A DNA stretch of 64,000 nt. Source: Sphingobium algorifonticola. GTDB lineage: Bacteria; Pseudomonadota; Alphaproteobacteria; Sphingomonadales; Sphingomonadaceae. The notes beneath the pieces were generated by a model. It searched no databases. It worked only from the letters and a program-made list of their open reading frames with translations, and had not been told where the DNA came from. Location of the stretch: positions 124,001 through 188,000 of the forward strand of contig NZ_RZUL01000001.1 in assembly GCF_004005485.1 (NCBI RefSeq), written 5' to 3'. Shown here one piece after another: positions 27,456 through 37,180 of the stretch. Position numbers and translations under genes: made by a program. Numbering within the stretch: position 1 is the stretch's first letter; every line of letters begins with the position of its first letter.

Positions 27456-27475
27456 CATACGGTAGCGTATTGACA
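27456..27475. promoter_or_regulatory. Operator 2 overlapping a -35-like TTGACA
   Basis: CATACGGTAGCGTATT (27456-27471) matches 14 of 16 bases of the palindrome at 24036-24051. It overlaps TTGACA (27470-27475), a perfect -35 hexamer for the rightward hydrolase operon, although no good -10 stands at 17 bases. Between tetR and the hydrolase gene it could block both promoters when bound. Confidence 0.7.
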
Positions 27476-27528
27476 TGAGCGTACAGAAAAAGGCATGAAG
27501 ATACACGCAGAGATTTGGAAATGGCGTG

Positions 27529-28365
27529 ATGATCGATACTGTGCAGACCGGAAAAGGAAAAAGCGTCCGCGCGCTTGATCTCGACACCAACTATCATGAG
27601 GCGGGAGTAGGCGATCCGGTCATTCTGCTGCACGGTTCCGGCCCCGGCGTTTCAGGCTGGACGAACTGGAAGCGGGTGCTTCCGCGCCTGGCCGAAGATT
27701 TCCGTGTGCTGGCCCCGGATATGGCCGGTTTCGGATTTACGCAGCGCAACCCCGACCTGCATTACGACATAAAGCTGTGGGTCCGGCATCTGATAGCGTT
27801 CATGGATGCCCTGGATATCAAGAGGGCCAGTCTGGTCGGGAACAGCTTTGGCGGTTCGCTGTCGCTAGCCGCGGCATCCCGTTTTCCCGATCGGTTCGAT
27901 CGCCTGGTGCTGATGGGAACGCCATGCGATGCCTTCATGATGACACCCGGCCTGCGCGCGGCGTGGGACTATACGCCGGATCGCGATGTCATGCGGGCAA
28001 CAATGCTGCACTTTCCTTATGATCCTGCGATCATCACCGACGAGCTTGTCGAGGATCGCTATCAGGCGAGCCTTATTCCCGGTGCGCAGGAAGGGCTGCG
28101 CAAATTGCTCGTCCAGCCGGCCGAAGACGGTGACACGCCACTTTCGGGGATGCCGGAACATCTTGTCAGGCAGATTGCCCATCCCACACTGATATTGCAC
28201 GGACGCGAGGACAAGGTGATCCCGGTCGAGATGGGCGTGAAGCTGGCCCATGCAATGCCCAACGCCGAACTGCACATGTTCGGCAAATGCGGACACTGGG
28301 TGCAGTCGGAACGCGCGGAGGCGTTTATCGCGCTGGCACGGCGTCACCTGGGCGCGGCTTCGTGA
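27529..28365 (+). CDS. meta-Cleavage product hydrolase (alpha/beta fold)
   Basis: C-C bond hydrolase of the XylF/DmpD/BphD family, cutting the ring-fission product to 2-hydroxypentadienoate plus an acid (formate if the substrate is a semialdehyde). About 278 residues. The oxyanion motif is LLHGSGPGVSGW, the nucleophile Ser is in LVGNSFGGSL, the Asp in GREDKVIP and the His in CGHWVQSE. The APDMAGFGFTQR and LTPGL/MTPGL-like blocks resemble the 2-hydroxymuconate semialdehyde hydrolase branch. GTG 27526 directly before ATG 27529 is an alternative start. Its stop overlaps the extradiol start (TGATG). Confidence 0.92.
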   Translation: MIDTVQTGKGKSVRALDLDTNYHEAGVGDPVILLHGSGPGVSGWTNWKRVLPRLAEDFRVLAPDMAGFGFTQRNPDLHYDIKLWVRHLIAFMDALDIKRASLVGNSFGGSLSLAAASRFPDRFDRLVLMGTPCDAFMMTPGLRAAWDYTPDRDVMRATMLHFPYDPAIITDELVEDRYQASLIPGAQEGLRKLLVQPAEDGDTPLSGMPEHLVRQIAHPTLILHGREDKVIPVEMGVKLAHAMPNAELHMFGKCGHWVQSERAEAFIALARRHLGAAS

Positions 28366-29276
28366 TGCGCAGCGAGATCGAAGCCCTGAGCTACATCATT
28401 CTGGAAGTGTCGGACATTGCGCTTTGGCGTGTTTTTGCGACGGACATACTGGGCCTTCAGGCGACGGCGCGCGACGACGGCGGGATTGATCTGCGCATGG
28501 ATCAATATGCGTGGCGCATACGGCTGATCGAAGGGCCCCGCGACGACATGGCCTCGGTCGGATGGGAAGTGCGCGACGCGGCTGCGCTTGCGGCTTTGTC
28601 GGCGCGACTTGACGCACTCGGCATCGCGGTCGCGGCGGGTACGGCGGATGACAGGGCGGATCGCTGCGTTGCCGACCTGATCCATTTTGCCGACCCCGAA
28701 GGCAATCGCCACGAAGCGTTCTATGGGCCGTTGCAGCGAACCGAGCGCCCCTTCATCAGTCCGACGGGCGCCGCATTCAAGACAGGCCGTCAGGGGCTTG
28801 GCCATATCGTCCTGAGTTGCCGCGACAAGGCAAGCATGATGGCCTTTTTCCTGGATATACTGGGTTTCCGGCTGACCGATCATATCCATACCGAAATCGT
28901 TCCGGGTCGTCCCCTCGAACTGAGCTTCATGCGCTGTAACGGGCGTCACCATTCCCTGGCGCTGGCACCGGTCCCGATCCCCAAAAAGATCGTGCATCTG
29001 ATGGTCGAGGTCACCTCCATCGACGAGGTCGGCCGGGCGCTGCATCGCTGCCTTGATGCGGATGTTCATTTGTCCTTCACGCTGGGCAGACATTCCAACG
29101 ACGACATGCTGTCCTTCTATCCTCGGACACCCTCCGGGTTCGATCTGGAATATGGCTGGGGTGGCCTGGAAGTCGATGAGGAGAGTTGGCACGTGGTAAC
29201 GCATGCCACCAATTCGGCATGGGGGCATATCTTCCAGCGTCCACCGCGCCGATCCCTGCCTGAGGCGGCAGCGTGA
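28365..29276 (+). CDS. Extradiol catechol dioxygenase, type I (BphC-like)
   Basis: Opens a catechol ring next to the hydroxyls using Fe(II) and O2. A 303-residue two-domain vicinal-oxygen-chelate protein. Iron ligands in the C-terminal domain are His147 (GLGHIVLSC), His211 (IVHLMVEV) and Glu262 (FDLEYGWGG). The acid-base residues His195, His243 and Tyr252 are also present. The N-terminal domain has lost the metal site, as is normal. The two-domain size fits 2,3-dihydroxybiphenyl-type enzymes. Overlaps: one base with the hydrolase gene and GTGA with the hydratase gene. Confidence 0.93.
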   Translation: MRSEIEALSYIILEVSDIALWRVFATDILGLQATARDDGGIDLRMDQYAWRIRLIEGPRDDMASVGWEVRDAAALAALSARLDALGIAVAAGTADDRADRCVADLIHFADPEGNRHEAFYGPLQRTERPFISPTGAAFKTGRQGLGHIVLSCRDKASMMAFFLDILGFRLTDHIHTEIVPGRPLELSFMRCNGRHHSLALAPVPIPKKIVHLMVEVTSIDEVGRALHRCLDADVHLSFTLGRHSNDDMLSFYPRTPSGFDLEYGWGGLEVDEESWHVVTHATNSAWGHIFQRPPRRSLPEAAA

Positions 29277-30058
29277 CGGCCGACCATCAAATCCTCGCAC
29301 GGCGCCTGCGCGAGGCTTACAGCGCCGGGGCGATTGATCCGCTGCGTGACGGGCTTGATCCGACCGATGCGGCAGGGGCCTATGCGGTACAGTCGATCAA
29401 CACGCAATTCTGGCAAGCGTCCGGTCGACGGATCGTCGGCCGCAAGATAGGGCTGACGGCGCAGGCCGTGCAGGCGCAGCTTGGTGTGGCACAGCCAGAT
29501 TTCGGCACGCTGTTTGCCGACATGGCAATCCCGCACGGCAGCGTGCTGGCGACCGGCAAGACCCTTCAACCCAAAGCCGAGGCCGAAGTGGCATTGGTGC
29601 TGGCCCGCGACATCGACGATCCGCAGGCAACGCCGCAAACCGTCGCGGCGGCAACCGATCATGCCATAGCCGCCATCGAAATTGTCGACAGCCGCATTGC
29701 CGACTGGAAAATCAGCTTCGCCGATACGGTAGCCGACAACGGATCATCGGCCTTCTTCGTGCTGGGTAACGACAGGAAATCATTAGGCGGCCTCGATCTT
29801 TATACTTGCGGCATGGTGCTGGAAGTCGATGGCGTCCTTGCATCGCTAGGCGCAGGGGCTGCCTGTCTTGGGCATCCGCTCAACGCAGCCGCCTGGCTGG
29901 CGCGCACACTGTCTGCGCTGGGCGAACCGCTGCGTGCGGGCGACATCCTACTGACCGGCGCATTGGGACCGATGGTCTCCTTGACGCCCGGAACGCGCAT
30001 CGAAGCAAAAATTGGCGGGCTGGGATCAGCACAATTTCACTATGGGGAGAATATCTGA
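29273..30058 (+). CDS. 2-oxopent-4-enoate hydratase
   Basis: Adds water to 2-hydroxypenta-2,4-dienoate to give 4-hydroxy-2-oxovalerate; BphH/DmpE/MhpD family, 261 residues. Motifs include [17 protein letters not shown] near residue 60, metal-binding Glu residues in [12 protein letters not shown] and [12 protein letters not shown], and [21 protein letters not shown] start inside the extradiol stop (GTGA); its own stop overlaps the acetaldehyde dehydrogenase start (TGATG). Confidence 0.93.
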   Translation: MTADHQILARRLREAYSAGAIDPLRDGLDPTDAAGAYAVQSINTQFWQASGRRIVGRKIGLTAQAVQAQLGVAQPDFGTLFADMAIPHGSVLATGKTLQPKAEAEVALVLARDIDDPQATPQTVAAATDHAIAAIEIVDSRIADWKISFADTVADNGSSAFFVLGNDRKSLGGLDLYTCGMVLEVDGVLASLGAGAACLGHPLNAAAWLARTLSALGEPLRAGDILLTGALGPMVSLTPGTRIEAKIGGLGSAQFHYGENI

Positions 30059-30999
30059 TGGCAGGGCGGATCAAGGCCGCAATCATCGGATCGGGCAATA
30101 TCGGCACCGATCTGATGATGAAGATCATCCATCATTCCGACTGTCTGGAAATGGGCGCACTCGTCGGCATTGATCCGCAGTCCGACGGGCTGGCATGTGC
30201 GAAGAGGCTAGGCGTTGCGACCACAGCCGAAGGTATCGAAGGCCTGCAAGCCTTGCCCATCTGGCCGGACATTGGGATTGTATTTGATGCGACGTCGGCT
30301 GGCGCGCACGGGCATCACAGCGAGATAGTGACCAGCGCCGGGAAAGCGATGGTCGACCTGACCCCTGCCGCGACCGGGCCTTATGTCATACCGGTGGTGA
30401 ATGGTGACGCGCATCTCGACGCCCCGGACGTCAACATGGTGACATGCGGCGGGCAAGCGACCATCCCGGTGGTGGCGGCGGTCGCTTCGGTCGCGACGGT
30501 GCATTATGCCGAAATCGTGGCGTCGATCGCGTCGAAGTCGGCCGGTCCCGGCACGCGCGCCAATATCGACGAGTTTACCGAAACGACGCGCCTGGCGATC
30601 GAACGAGTCGGTGGCGCGGCCCTTGGCAAGGCGATTATCATCCTCAATCCCGCCGAGCCGCCGATGCTGATGCGCGATACCGTTTTCACACTATCGTCCG
30701 GCGCAGATGAAGCGGCGATCGGCGCGGCCATCGAAGCGATGGTAGCGCGGGTCAATACCTATGTACCGGGCTATCGGCTGAAACAGAAAGTGCAATTTGA
30801 ACGCTTTGGGGCGAACAACCCCGTTCACATTCCCGGCTTCGGGACGTTCGAAGGCATCAAGACCAGCGTATTTCTCGAAGTGGAAGGCGCCGCCGATTAT
30901 CTGCCCGCCTACGCCGGGAATCTCGATATCATGACGTCGGCCGCGCTGCGGACAGCAGAAAAGATGGCCGTGCGTCGCTTGCAGAAAGTGGCGGCATAA
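30058..30999 (+). CDS. Acetaldehyde dehydrogenase (acylating), copy 2
   Basis: CoA-acylating aldehyde dehydrogenase of 313 residues closing the meta-cleavage pathway. Rossmann motif [13 protein letters not shown]; catalytic Cys in [12 protein letters not shown]. It is close to copy 1 (5889-6839), with long identical stretches such as [20 protein letters not shown], and differs mostly in surface helices. It sits in canonical order after the hydratase and before the aldolase, with start and stop codons overlapping both. Confidence 0.95.
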   Translation: MAGRIKAAIIGSGNIGTDLMMKIIHHSDCLEMGALVGIDPQSDGLACAKRLGVATTAEGIEGLQALPIWPDIGIVFDATSAGAHGHHSEIVTSAGKAMVDLTPAATGPYVIPVVNGDAHLDAPDVNMVTCGGQATIPVVAAVASVATVHYAEIVASIASKSAGPGTRANIDEFTETTRLAIERVGGAALGKAIIILNPAEPPMLMRDTVFTLSSGADEAAIGAAIEAMVARVNTYVPGYRLKQKVQFERFGANNPVHIPGFGTFEGIKTSVFLEVEGAADYLPAYAGNLDIMTSAALRTAEKMAVRRLQKVAA

Positions 31000-32027
31000 T
31001 GGCCTTCGATCCCACCACCACCAAACTCTACATCCAGGACGTTACCCTGCGCGACGGGATGCATGCGATACGCCATCAATATGGCATCGATCATGTACAG
31101 GCGATCGCCAGGGCGCTCGATGCCGCGCATGTCGATGCGATCGAAGTGGCGCATGGCGACGGACTGAACGGATCGTCGTTCAATTACGGCTTTGGCGCGC
31201 ACACCGATTGGGAATGGATCGAGGCCGTTGCCGATGTGCTCGACCATAGCGTGCTGACGACACTCCTCATTCCCGGAATCGGCACGATTGCGGAACTGAA
31301 ACAGGCGTATCGGCTGGGTGTACGATCGGTGCGGGTGGCCACGCATTGCACCGAAGCGGACGTTTCCCGCCAGCATATAGCCGCCGCGCGTGATCTGGGT
31401 ATGGACGTCTCGGGATTTCTGATGATGAGCCATATGATCGCGCCCGACGCGCTCGCCGCGCAGGCGAAGCTGATGGAAGACTATGGCGCGCATTGCGTCT
31501 ATGTGACCGACAGTGGCGGTGCCATGGATATGGAAGCCTATCGCGCCCGCTGCGAGGCCTATGACAGGGTGCTCAAGCCCGAAACCCAACGCGGGATCCA
31601 CGCGCACCACAATCTGTCGCTGGGCGTCGCCAATTCGATCGTCGGGGTACAGGCCGGCGCGATCCGCATTGACGCGAGTTTGGCAGGCATGGGTGCGGGC
31701 GCGGGCAATGCGCCACTCGAAGTGTTCATCGCCGCAGCGGAGCGCAAGGGATGGCTGCATGGCTGCGATCTCTACAAGCTGATGGATGCAGCGGAGGAAC
31801 TGGTACGCCCGCTGCAGGACAGGCCGGTACGCGTGGATCGCGAGACGTTGAGCCTTGGCTATGCCGGTGTCTATTCGAGCTTCCTGCGCCATGCCGAAAA
31901 GGCGAGCGCCGATTATGGCGTCGATACGCGCGAAATCCTGGTCGAACTGGGCCGCAGGCGCATGGTCGGCGGACAGGAGGACATGATCGTCGATGTCGCG
32001 CTCGATATGGCGGCGGCGCGTGGCTGA
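30999..32027 (+). CDS. 4-hydroxy-2-oxovalerate aldolase, copy 2
   Basis: Metal-dependent aldolase yielding pyruvate and acetaldehyde, 342 residues, forming a channelling complex with the dehydrogenase encoded just upstream. Catalytic N-terminus [16 protein letters not shown]; metal histidines in [14 protein letters not shown]; dehydrogenase-contact C-terminus [15 protein letters not shown]. It is a close paralogue of 6836-7882, ending six residues earlier. It overlaps the next gene by 8 bases. Confidence 0.95.
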   Translation: MAFDPTTTKLYIQDVTLRDGMHAIRHQYGIDHVQAIARALDAAHVDAIEVAHGDGLNGSSFNYGFGAHTDWEWIEAVADVLDHSVLTTLLIPGIGTIAELKQAYRLGVRSVRVATHCTEADVSRQHIAAARDLGMDVSGFLMMSHMIAPDALAAQAKLMEDYGAHCVYVTDSGGAMDMEAYRARCEAYDRVLKPETQRGIHAHHNLSLGVANSIVGVQAGAIRIDASLAGMGAGAGNAPLEVFIAAAERKGWLHGCDLYKLMDAAEELVRPLQDRPVRVDRETLSLGYAGVYSSFLRHAEKASADYGVDTREILVELGRRRMVGGQEDMIVDVALDMAAARG

Positions 32028-32979
32028 CCGCCCGTCGATAGACAGTCTGAAAGTGCGTTTGCGGTTGCCGGTATTCGTCGCGCCGATGTTCCTCATTTCC
32101 GGCCCGGATCTCGTCATTGCTGCGGCGAAAGCAGGCATTATCGGGGTTTTTCCCGCGTCCAACGCGCGCACGATCGAAGGGCTCGCCAACTGGCTGTCGC
32201 GGATCGAGCGGGAGCTATCGGCCGCCGGGCGATCGGGCATGTGGGCGATCAACATGCTCGTGCATCAAAGCTATGAACGTTTCGATGCGGAACTCGACAT
32301 CATCTGCCAGTACAAGCCGCAGATCGTCGTGACGGCACTGGGCAGCCCCAAACGTCCACTGGATCGGGTTCATGCCTATGGCGGCGCGGTGTTCAGCGAT
32401 GTCGTCACGCCCGATCAGGCGCGCAAGGCCATCGATGCCGGTGCCGACGGTCTCGTCCTGGTCGCCTGCGGTGCCGGTGGACATACGGGGCAGTACAGCC
32501 CGTTTGCCTTCGTCGAGGAAGTGCGGCGGTTCTGGGACGGGCCATTGATATTGGGCGGCGCCATCGGCAGTGCGCGCGGCATTCGCGCCGCGCGTGAACT
32601 GGGGGCGGATTTTGCCTATATGGGCACGCGTTTCATCGCAGCGCGGGAAAGCCTGGTATCCGATGACAATCGCGAGATGCTCGTGCGCGCGACGATGCAG
32701 GACATCGTGACCACCCATGCGGTGACCGGCGTCGCGTCCAACTGGATTCGCGAGAGCCTGGAGCGTGCGGGATTTGACGCGGAAAAGCTCGACCAGAAGA
32801 AGAAGATAGATTTTTCCAACGTGCATGGCGACAGCAAGGCATGGAAAACGATCTGGGGCGCAGGGCATGGCGTTGGCCACACGCGCGCTATCCAGACGGT
32901 TGCCGAAATCGTCGATGATCTGCTGCGCGAGGATGCCGCGTGCAACGCGCGTACAAGGGAGCGCGTGGTTCTGTCCTGA
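32020..32979 (+). CDS. Nitronate monooxygenase-like flavoprotein
   Basis: FMN-dependent TIM-barrel protein of about 319 residues in the NPD/2-nitropropane dioxygenase family. Visible: [20 protein letters not shown] at the N-terminus, the flavin-phosphate loops [17 protein letters not shown] and [13 protein letters not shown], and [13 protein letters not shown]. The GTG start lies inside the aldolase gene, so it is the last gene of the meta-cleavage operon. Family members oxidise nitronates or propionate-3-nitronate, or act as enoyl reductases. No role in aromatic meta-cleavage is known to me, which makes the coupling worth noting. Confidence 0.78.
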   Translation: MADRPSIDSLKVRLRLPVFVAPMFLISGPDLVIAAAKAGIIGVFPASNARTIEGLANWLSRIERELSAAGRSGMWAINMLVHQSYERFDAELDIICQYKPQIVVTALGSPKRPLDRVHAYGGAVFSDVVTPDQARKAIDAGADGLVLVACGAGGHTGQYSPFAFVEEVRRFWDGPLILGGAIGSARGIRAARELGADFAYMGTRFIAARESLVSDDNREMLVRATMQDIVTTHAVTGVASNWIRESLERAGFDAEKLDQKKKIDFSNVHGDSKAWKTIWGAGHGVGHTRAIQTVAEIVDDLLREDAACNARTRERVVLS

Positions 32980-33033
32980 CCGGCGATCGCGCGGTGCCGC
33001 TGCCGACGGCATCCCCGCGCGATCGCTCCCCAG

Positions 33034-35340
33034 TCAGTTTCTCACAGGCTTTCCGGTTTCGAGCATGGCCGCGATCCGCATTCTGGTGCGGGGATCGCGC
33101 ACCCGCTGCATGAAGCTGCGACGCTCCAGCGCCAGCATGTCGGTTTCGCTGATGACGTCCATGATGTCTTTCTCGCCTCCGGTAATGACCTGCGACAACG
33201 CATCGGAAACCACCAGATCATAATCCGTGGCCATGCCGCGTCGGTGGAATCCCTCGGCTGCCATTGTCAGCGCGCAATGGCCACTCGGTCCCGGCAGTCG
33301 GAACGTCGGCGGGAGGGGAGCGGCATAGTTCTCGACAAGTGCGATCGCCTTTGCCTTCGCATCGAACAGCAGGCGATCACGGTTCATCGTTATGCCGTCA
33401 CTCGGCGCAAGAAAACGCAACTCGCGCGCGTGGGCCGCCGATTTGGATACCGTGGCGGTGCTAATGATTTCGAACGCGCGAGCCACGACCGGCAGCGGTC
33501 CTCGGGGCAAATCGCCAAATGCCGTCCACCGATGCAGCAACTCCCCGCACCCGCCCCAGCCCGGAATGATGCCCACGCCGCATTCCACCAGACCAATATA
33601 GGTTTCGGCATGGGCCTGGATGGCATCGGCATGCAACAGCAACTCGCATGCGCCGCCCAGGGCAAGCCCGGCGGGCGCGCCCACTACAGGGAAAGGCGCA
33701 TATTTCATCGCTTTGAACACTCTCTGGCCTTCCCCCAGAAGGTGTTCGATCGCATCCCAGTCACCGGCATCGATCGCTTTCACGGCGGTATCGAGATTGG
33801 CACCGGCGGAAAAGTTCGCAGCGTCGCTATAGATGACGATGGCCTTCATGCGTTCGGCAACCAGCGTGATCGACTGATCGAGCAGCGCCAGGGTCGCCAT
33901 ATCGATTGCGTTGACCTTCGATGTAAACTCAAAACAGGCGATGCCGTCGCCGATATCCCACAATGTCGCTGCCGCATTCTGCAAAAGCGGGCGCGACGTG
34001 CGCTTTACGTCTTCCAGCGACAGCATGCCGTCGGGCCGGGCGATGGTGTGATAGGTGCCATCTATGCCAAAATGGCGAAGTTCATCATCTACGCCCTGGT
34101 AGAAACGACGATCGCCCGCAGCGGCCAGAAAGGCAGGCACATGCGCGCCTTCGGCATGGAGCCGCGCGGTGAAGCTGGCCGGGCCGATACGGTCGATGAG
34201 CTCGAATGGTCCGTATTTCCAGTTGTAACCAAGCTTCATCGCCCGGTCGATCGCGACGATGTCGTCCGCCGCTTCCGGAACCAGACTCGCGGCATAAGCC
34301 AGCGTTTGTCCAAGCACCGCCCAGGCAAAAGCGCCCTGCTTGTCGCGGCCAGCGATCAGGCTGCGCAAGTCGGCCGCTACCGGGCCAGGCTTGATAGCGG
34401 CGCGATACAGGCCCGTGGTCAGGTCGATCGCCTCGCGGCTTTTCCCTTTTTCACGGTTGATGCGATAGAAGCCCCCTTTGCTTTTCTTGCCGATGGTTCC
34501 TGCGGCCAACATCGTTTCGATAATCGGCAAAGGGCGAATGGCCGCATGAAAGGGATCCGATGGCGGCAACAGGGCCTGCATGCTGTCTCGTAGAAGGGGC
34601 AGGAGATCGATTCCGATCAGATCGAGCAAGCCGAATATCCCGGTCGCAGGGATGCCCATCGGGCGTCCGCCGATCGCATCGGCTTCCTCGATTGTTATAT
34701 CGAGATCCAAGGCGGCGTTGACGGCCGTCAGCAGCCAGAAGGCACCGATACGGTTGGCTATGAAGCCCGGACTGTCTTTCGCGCGGACGACGGATTTTCC
34801 CAGCTGCCGGTCGATGAAGTTTTCGACACGCGCGGCCACAGCGGGTTGGGTGCGCGGCCCCGCCACAAGCTCCATCAGGCGCATATGGCGCGGCGGATTG
34901 AAGAAATGTGTAATCAGGAAAGCGGTGGCGAATGAGTCAGACCGTCCCTCGATCAACCGGGCGAGCGGAATAGTCGATGTATTGGACGAAATGGCTGAGC
35001 CCGGCACATGCAGACTGTCGATCCGGGCGTAGAGCGCCTGCTTGACATCGATACGCTCGGTAACGGCTTCGACGATCCAGTCGCATTCGGCAATCCGCGC
35101 CAGATCGTCCTCGATATTGCCTGCTTCGACCATTTTCGCCGACGCGGCCGTCATGAACGGGGAAGGCGACGCCTTGAGCATGCTGGCTATCGCGGCCTGG
35201 GCAATGGCGTTGCGGTTTTCGCCGTTGTCCGCCGCTCTGTCGAGCAGCAGGACCGGAACACCGGCATTGGCAACCTGTGCGGCGATGCCCGCCCCCATCG
35301 TGCCGGCGCCGATGACGCAGACTTTGTTGATGCCGGTCAT
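33034..35340 (-). CDS. 3-hydroxyacyl-CoA dehydrogenase/enoyl-CoA hydratase fusion (FadN type)
   Basis: Bifunctional beta-oxidation enzyme of 768 residues. The order is dehydrogenase first: NAD site VCVIGAGTMGAGIAAQVAN at the N-terminus, GFIANRIGAFWLL and the second helical domain to about residue 400. The crotonase domain follows at about 435-600, with an oxyanion loop in DAANFSAGANLD, APAGLALGGACEL and LVECGVGIIPGWGG. This is the FadN/YusL order, the reverse of E. coli FadB. It follows the thiolase by 2 bases, making a two-gene beta-oxidation unit at the end of a long leftward transcription unit. Confidence 0.9.
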   Translation of the reverse strand: MTGINKVCVIGAGTMGAGIAAQVANAGVPVLLLDRAADNGENRNAIAQAAIASMLKASPSPFMTAASAKMVEAGNIEDDLARIAECDWIVEAVTERIDVKQALYARIDSLHVPGSAISSNTSTIPLARLIEGRSDSFATAFLITHFFNPPRHMRLMELVAGPRTQPAVAARVENFIDRQLGKSVVRAKDSPGFIANRIGAFWLLTAVNAALDLDITIEEADAIGGRPMGIPATGIFGLLDLIGIDLLPLLRDSMQALLPPSDPFHAAIRPLPIIETMLAAGTIGKKSKGGFYRINREKGKSREAIDLTTGLYRAAIKPGPVAADLRSLIAGRDKQGAFAWAVLGQTLAYAASLVPEAADDIVAIDRAMKLGYNWKYGPFELIDRIGPASFTARLHAEGAHVPAFLAAAGDRRFYQGVDDELRHFGIDGTYHTIARPDGMLSLEDVKRTSRPLLQNAAATLWDIGDGIACFEFTSKVNAIDMATLALLDQSITLVAERMKAIVIYSDAANFSAGANLDTAVKAIDAGDWDAIEHLLGEGQRVFKAMKYAPFPVVGAPAGLALGGACELLLHADAIQAHAETYIGLVECGVGIIPGWGGCGELLHRWTAFGDLPRGPLPVVARAFEIISTATVSKSAAHARELRFLAPSDGITMNRDRLLFDAKAKAIALVENYAAPLPPTFRLPGPSGHCALTMAAEGFHRRGMATDYDLVVSDALSQVITGGEKDIMDVISETDMLALERRSFMQRVRDPRTRMRIAAMLETGKPVRN

Positions 35341-35342
35341 CG

Positions 35343-36488
35343 TCAGATCGCCTCAATCAGCGTGGCGATGCCCTGTCCACCACCGACGCATTGCGTTGCG
35401 ACGGCATAGCGCGCCCCCTGCCGTTGCAGCAGCGACGCCGCTTTCCCGACAATCCGTGCGCCTGTCGCACCCAAAGGATGCCCCAGCGCCAGCGCACCGC
35501 CGTCCATGTTGATCTTCGCGGCATCCAGCCCCAGTTCGTTGGCGCAGGCTATCGCCTGACTGGCGAAGGCTTCGTTGAGCTCGATGACATCCACATCGTC
35601 AATCGACAGCCCTGCCCGTTCCAGCAGCTTGCGTGTCGCGGATACCGGGCCGATGCCCATGATTTCCGGTGCGCAGCCCGCTACCGCGACGCTTCTGATA
35701 CGGCCGAGGATCGGCAGGCCATGTGCCCTTGCATAGTCTTCGCTGGTCATCAGCACCGCCGATGCGCCGTCCGTCAAAGGAGAGGATGTACCCGCGGTCA
35801 CGCTGCCGTTAGCGGCAAATGCCGGCTTGAGCTGCGCGAGGATGTCGGCCGTCGTTTCGGGGCGGATCGTTCCATCCTGATCGACAGTACCGTTGCGGGT
35901 CTGGACAGGAATGATCTCGTCCGTGAACCGGCCTTCGGATCGGGCGACCCCGGCCTTCCGATGGCTTGCAACGGCGAACGCCTCTTGGGTCGCACGATCG
36001 ACATGAAATTGCGTCGCGACATTTTCGGCAGTGTCGCCCATACCCATATAGGCACCGGGGCGGGCTTTCATCAGCGCGGGGTTAGGCAAGGGATTGAAGC
36101 CCGCCAGCGGTATCCGGCTCATGCTCTCGACACCGCCGCACAGATAGACATCACCCGCACCGATTGCGATTTGTCCTACCGCCATATGCACGGCGCTCAT
36201 GGACGAGCCGCAGAAACGGTTTACCGTCATCGCGCCGATGCTGAGCGGAAGGTCCGCGATCAGCGTGACCAGTCGTGCGACATTCATCCCCTGCTCGCCT
36301 TCAGGGAAAGCGCAGCCGAGTATGACGTCCTCTACATCCCGCGGGTCGACGCCCGTGTTTCGGATCAGTCCGGCAATCACTTGCGCAGCCAGATCGTCCG
36401 GCCGCACTCGGGCCAGCGCGCCCTTCCCGGCAAGATGGAACGGCGAACGTGCGTAGCCTGCAATCACGGCATTTCTGGGGGTCATCAT
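35343..36488 (-). CDS. Acetyl-CoA C-acyltransferase (thiolase)
   Basis: Thiolytic cleavage of 3-ketoacyl-CoA. About 381 residues from ATG 36488 (adjacent ATG 36485 possible; an in-frame start at 36584 would add an atypical N-terminus). Acyl-accepting Cys in VNRFCGSSM, the NEAFA loop (IELNEAFASQAI), the His in GHPLGATGAR and the second Cys in TQCVGGGQG. It is paired with the FadN-type enzyme downstream, so together they complete a beta-oxidation cycle for the acyl-CoA made by the local CoA ligase (inference). Confidence 0.92.
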   Translation of the reverse strand: MMTPRNAVIAGYARSPFHLAGKGALARVRPDDLAAQVIAGLIRNTGVDPRDVEDVILGCAFPEGEQGMNVARLVTLIADLPLSIGAMTVNRFCGSSMSAVHMAVGQIAIGAGDVYLCGGVESMSRIPLAGFNPLPNPALMKARPGAYMGMGDTAENVATQFHVDRATQEAFAVASHRKAGVARSEGRFTDEIIPVQTRNGTVDQDGTIRPETTADILAQLKPAFAANGSVTAGTSSPLTDGASAVLMTSEDYARAHGLPILGRIRSVAVAGCAPEIMGIGPVSATRKLLERAGLSIDDVDVIELNEAFASQAIACANELGLDAAKINMDGGALALGHPLGATGARIVGKAASLLQRQGARYAVATQCVGGGQGIATLIEAI

Positions 36489-36652
36489 TGATCTCGCTAC
36501 AACGCCGACCGGGTCGGCAGGGAAGAAAGTAGGCACCGGATTGGCCATGGCTGGAGAGCGCCCGGCCAGTCGGCCGGAACACATCCGTCAGAAAATCACC
36601 TTTGCGGCCGAGACCGGATAGAGGCGCAGCAAACCGTCCTGCGCGCTATGGC

Positions 36653-37168
36653 TTACAGAGTCGCTGTGACGGCATTCTGGATCAGGCTGCTTTGGCCTGC
36701 TGCATAGACTTCCAGGATGAAAGCGGCGAAAGACGTCAGCACCACCGGATTGGCGCAACTGAGCCATTCCTTGTCGTCGCGGGCGTGCTTGTCCCAATCA
36801 TAATCAGCGTCCGACAGATGCGCCGCGGCGGCGGTCGTTTTCTCGATACGGCCCTGCACCGGCAGCAGCCTTGTATAGAACAGCACGCCCGATACGATGA
36901 ACAGGACAAGCCCCGCCGCCAGCGGAATATTACCCAGAAACGGCACATCCAGCATGAAGAAGATCGCAACGCCGGAGAAGAACAGCAAAGCGACCTGGAA
37001 CTGCGTCACCCAGACATCTGTGAACTGGAACTTCTGATACATGCGCGCCATCAAGGCCGGTGTGCGCCATTTGTCGAACAGGATCTTCGTCGTGACGTCC
37101 GATGCCATGCCGCCCAGATACAATGCCCAGCACAGGAGGTGGATAATCAGCAGAATGGTGAAAAGCAT
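36653..37168 (-). CDS. DUF2269-like integral membrane protein, copy A
   Basis: A 171-residue inner-membrane protein with four predicted helices (start, ~55-75, ~82-100 and C-terminal). It has the conserved LGGMASDVTTK near residue 20 and FTDVWVTQFQV near 50, features shared with copy B at 41713-42204. Biochemical function of the family is unknown. It lies 12 bases downstream of the TetR gene in the leftward unit. Having two diverged copies on both sides of the divergent promoter suggests a heteromeric membrane component for this pathway (inference). Confidence 0.7.
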   Translation of the reverse strand: MLFTILLIIHLLCWALYLGGMASDVTTKILFDKWRTPALMARMYQKFQFTDVWVTQFQVALLFFSGVAIFFMLDVPFLGNIPLAAGLVLFIVSGVLFYTRLLPVQGRIEKTTAAAAHLSDADYDWDKHARDDKEWLSCANPVVLTSFAAFILEVYAAGQSSLIQNAVTATL

Positions 37169-37180
37169 GGGTGAACTCCG

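Noticed and set aside
5889..32027. Composite transposon bounded by the two aldolase/dehydrogenase copies
   Set aside because: The copies are in direct orientation but are diverged, functional genes, and no transposase, terminal repeats or target-site duplication was seen at either pair.
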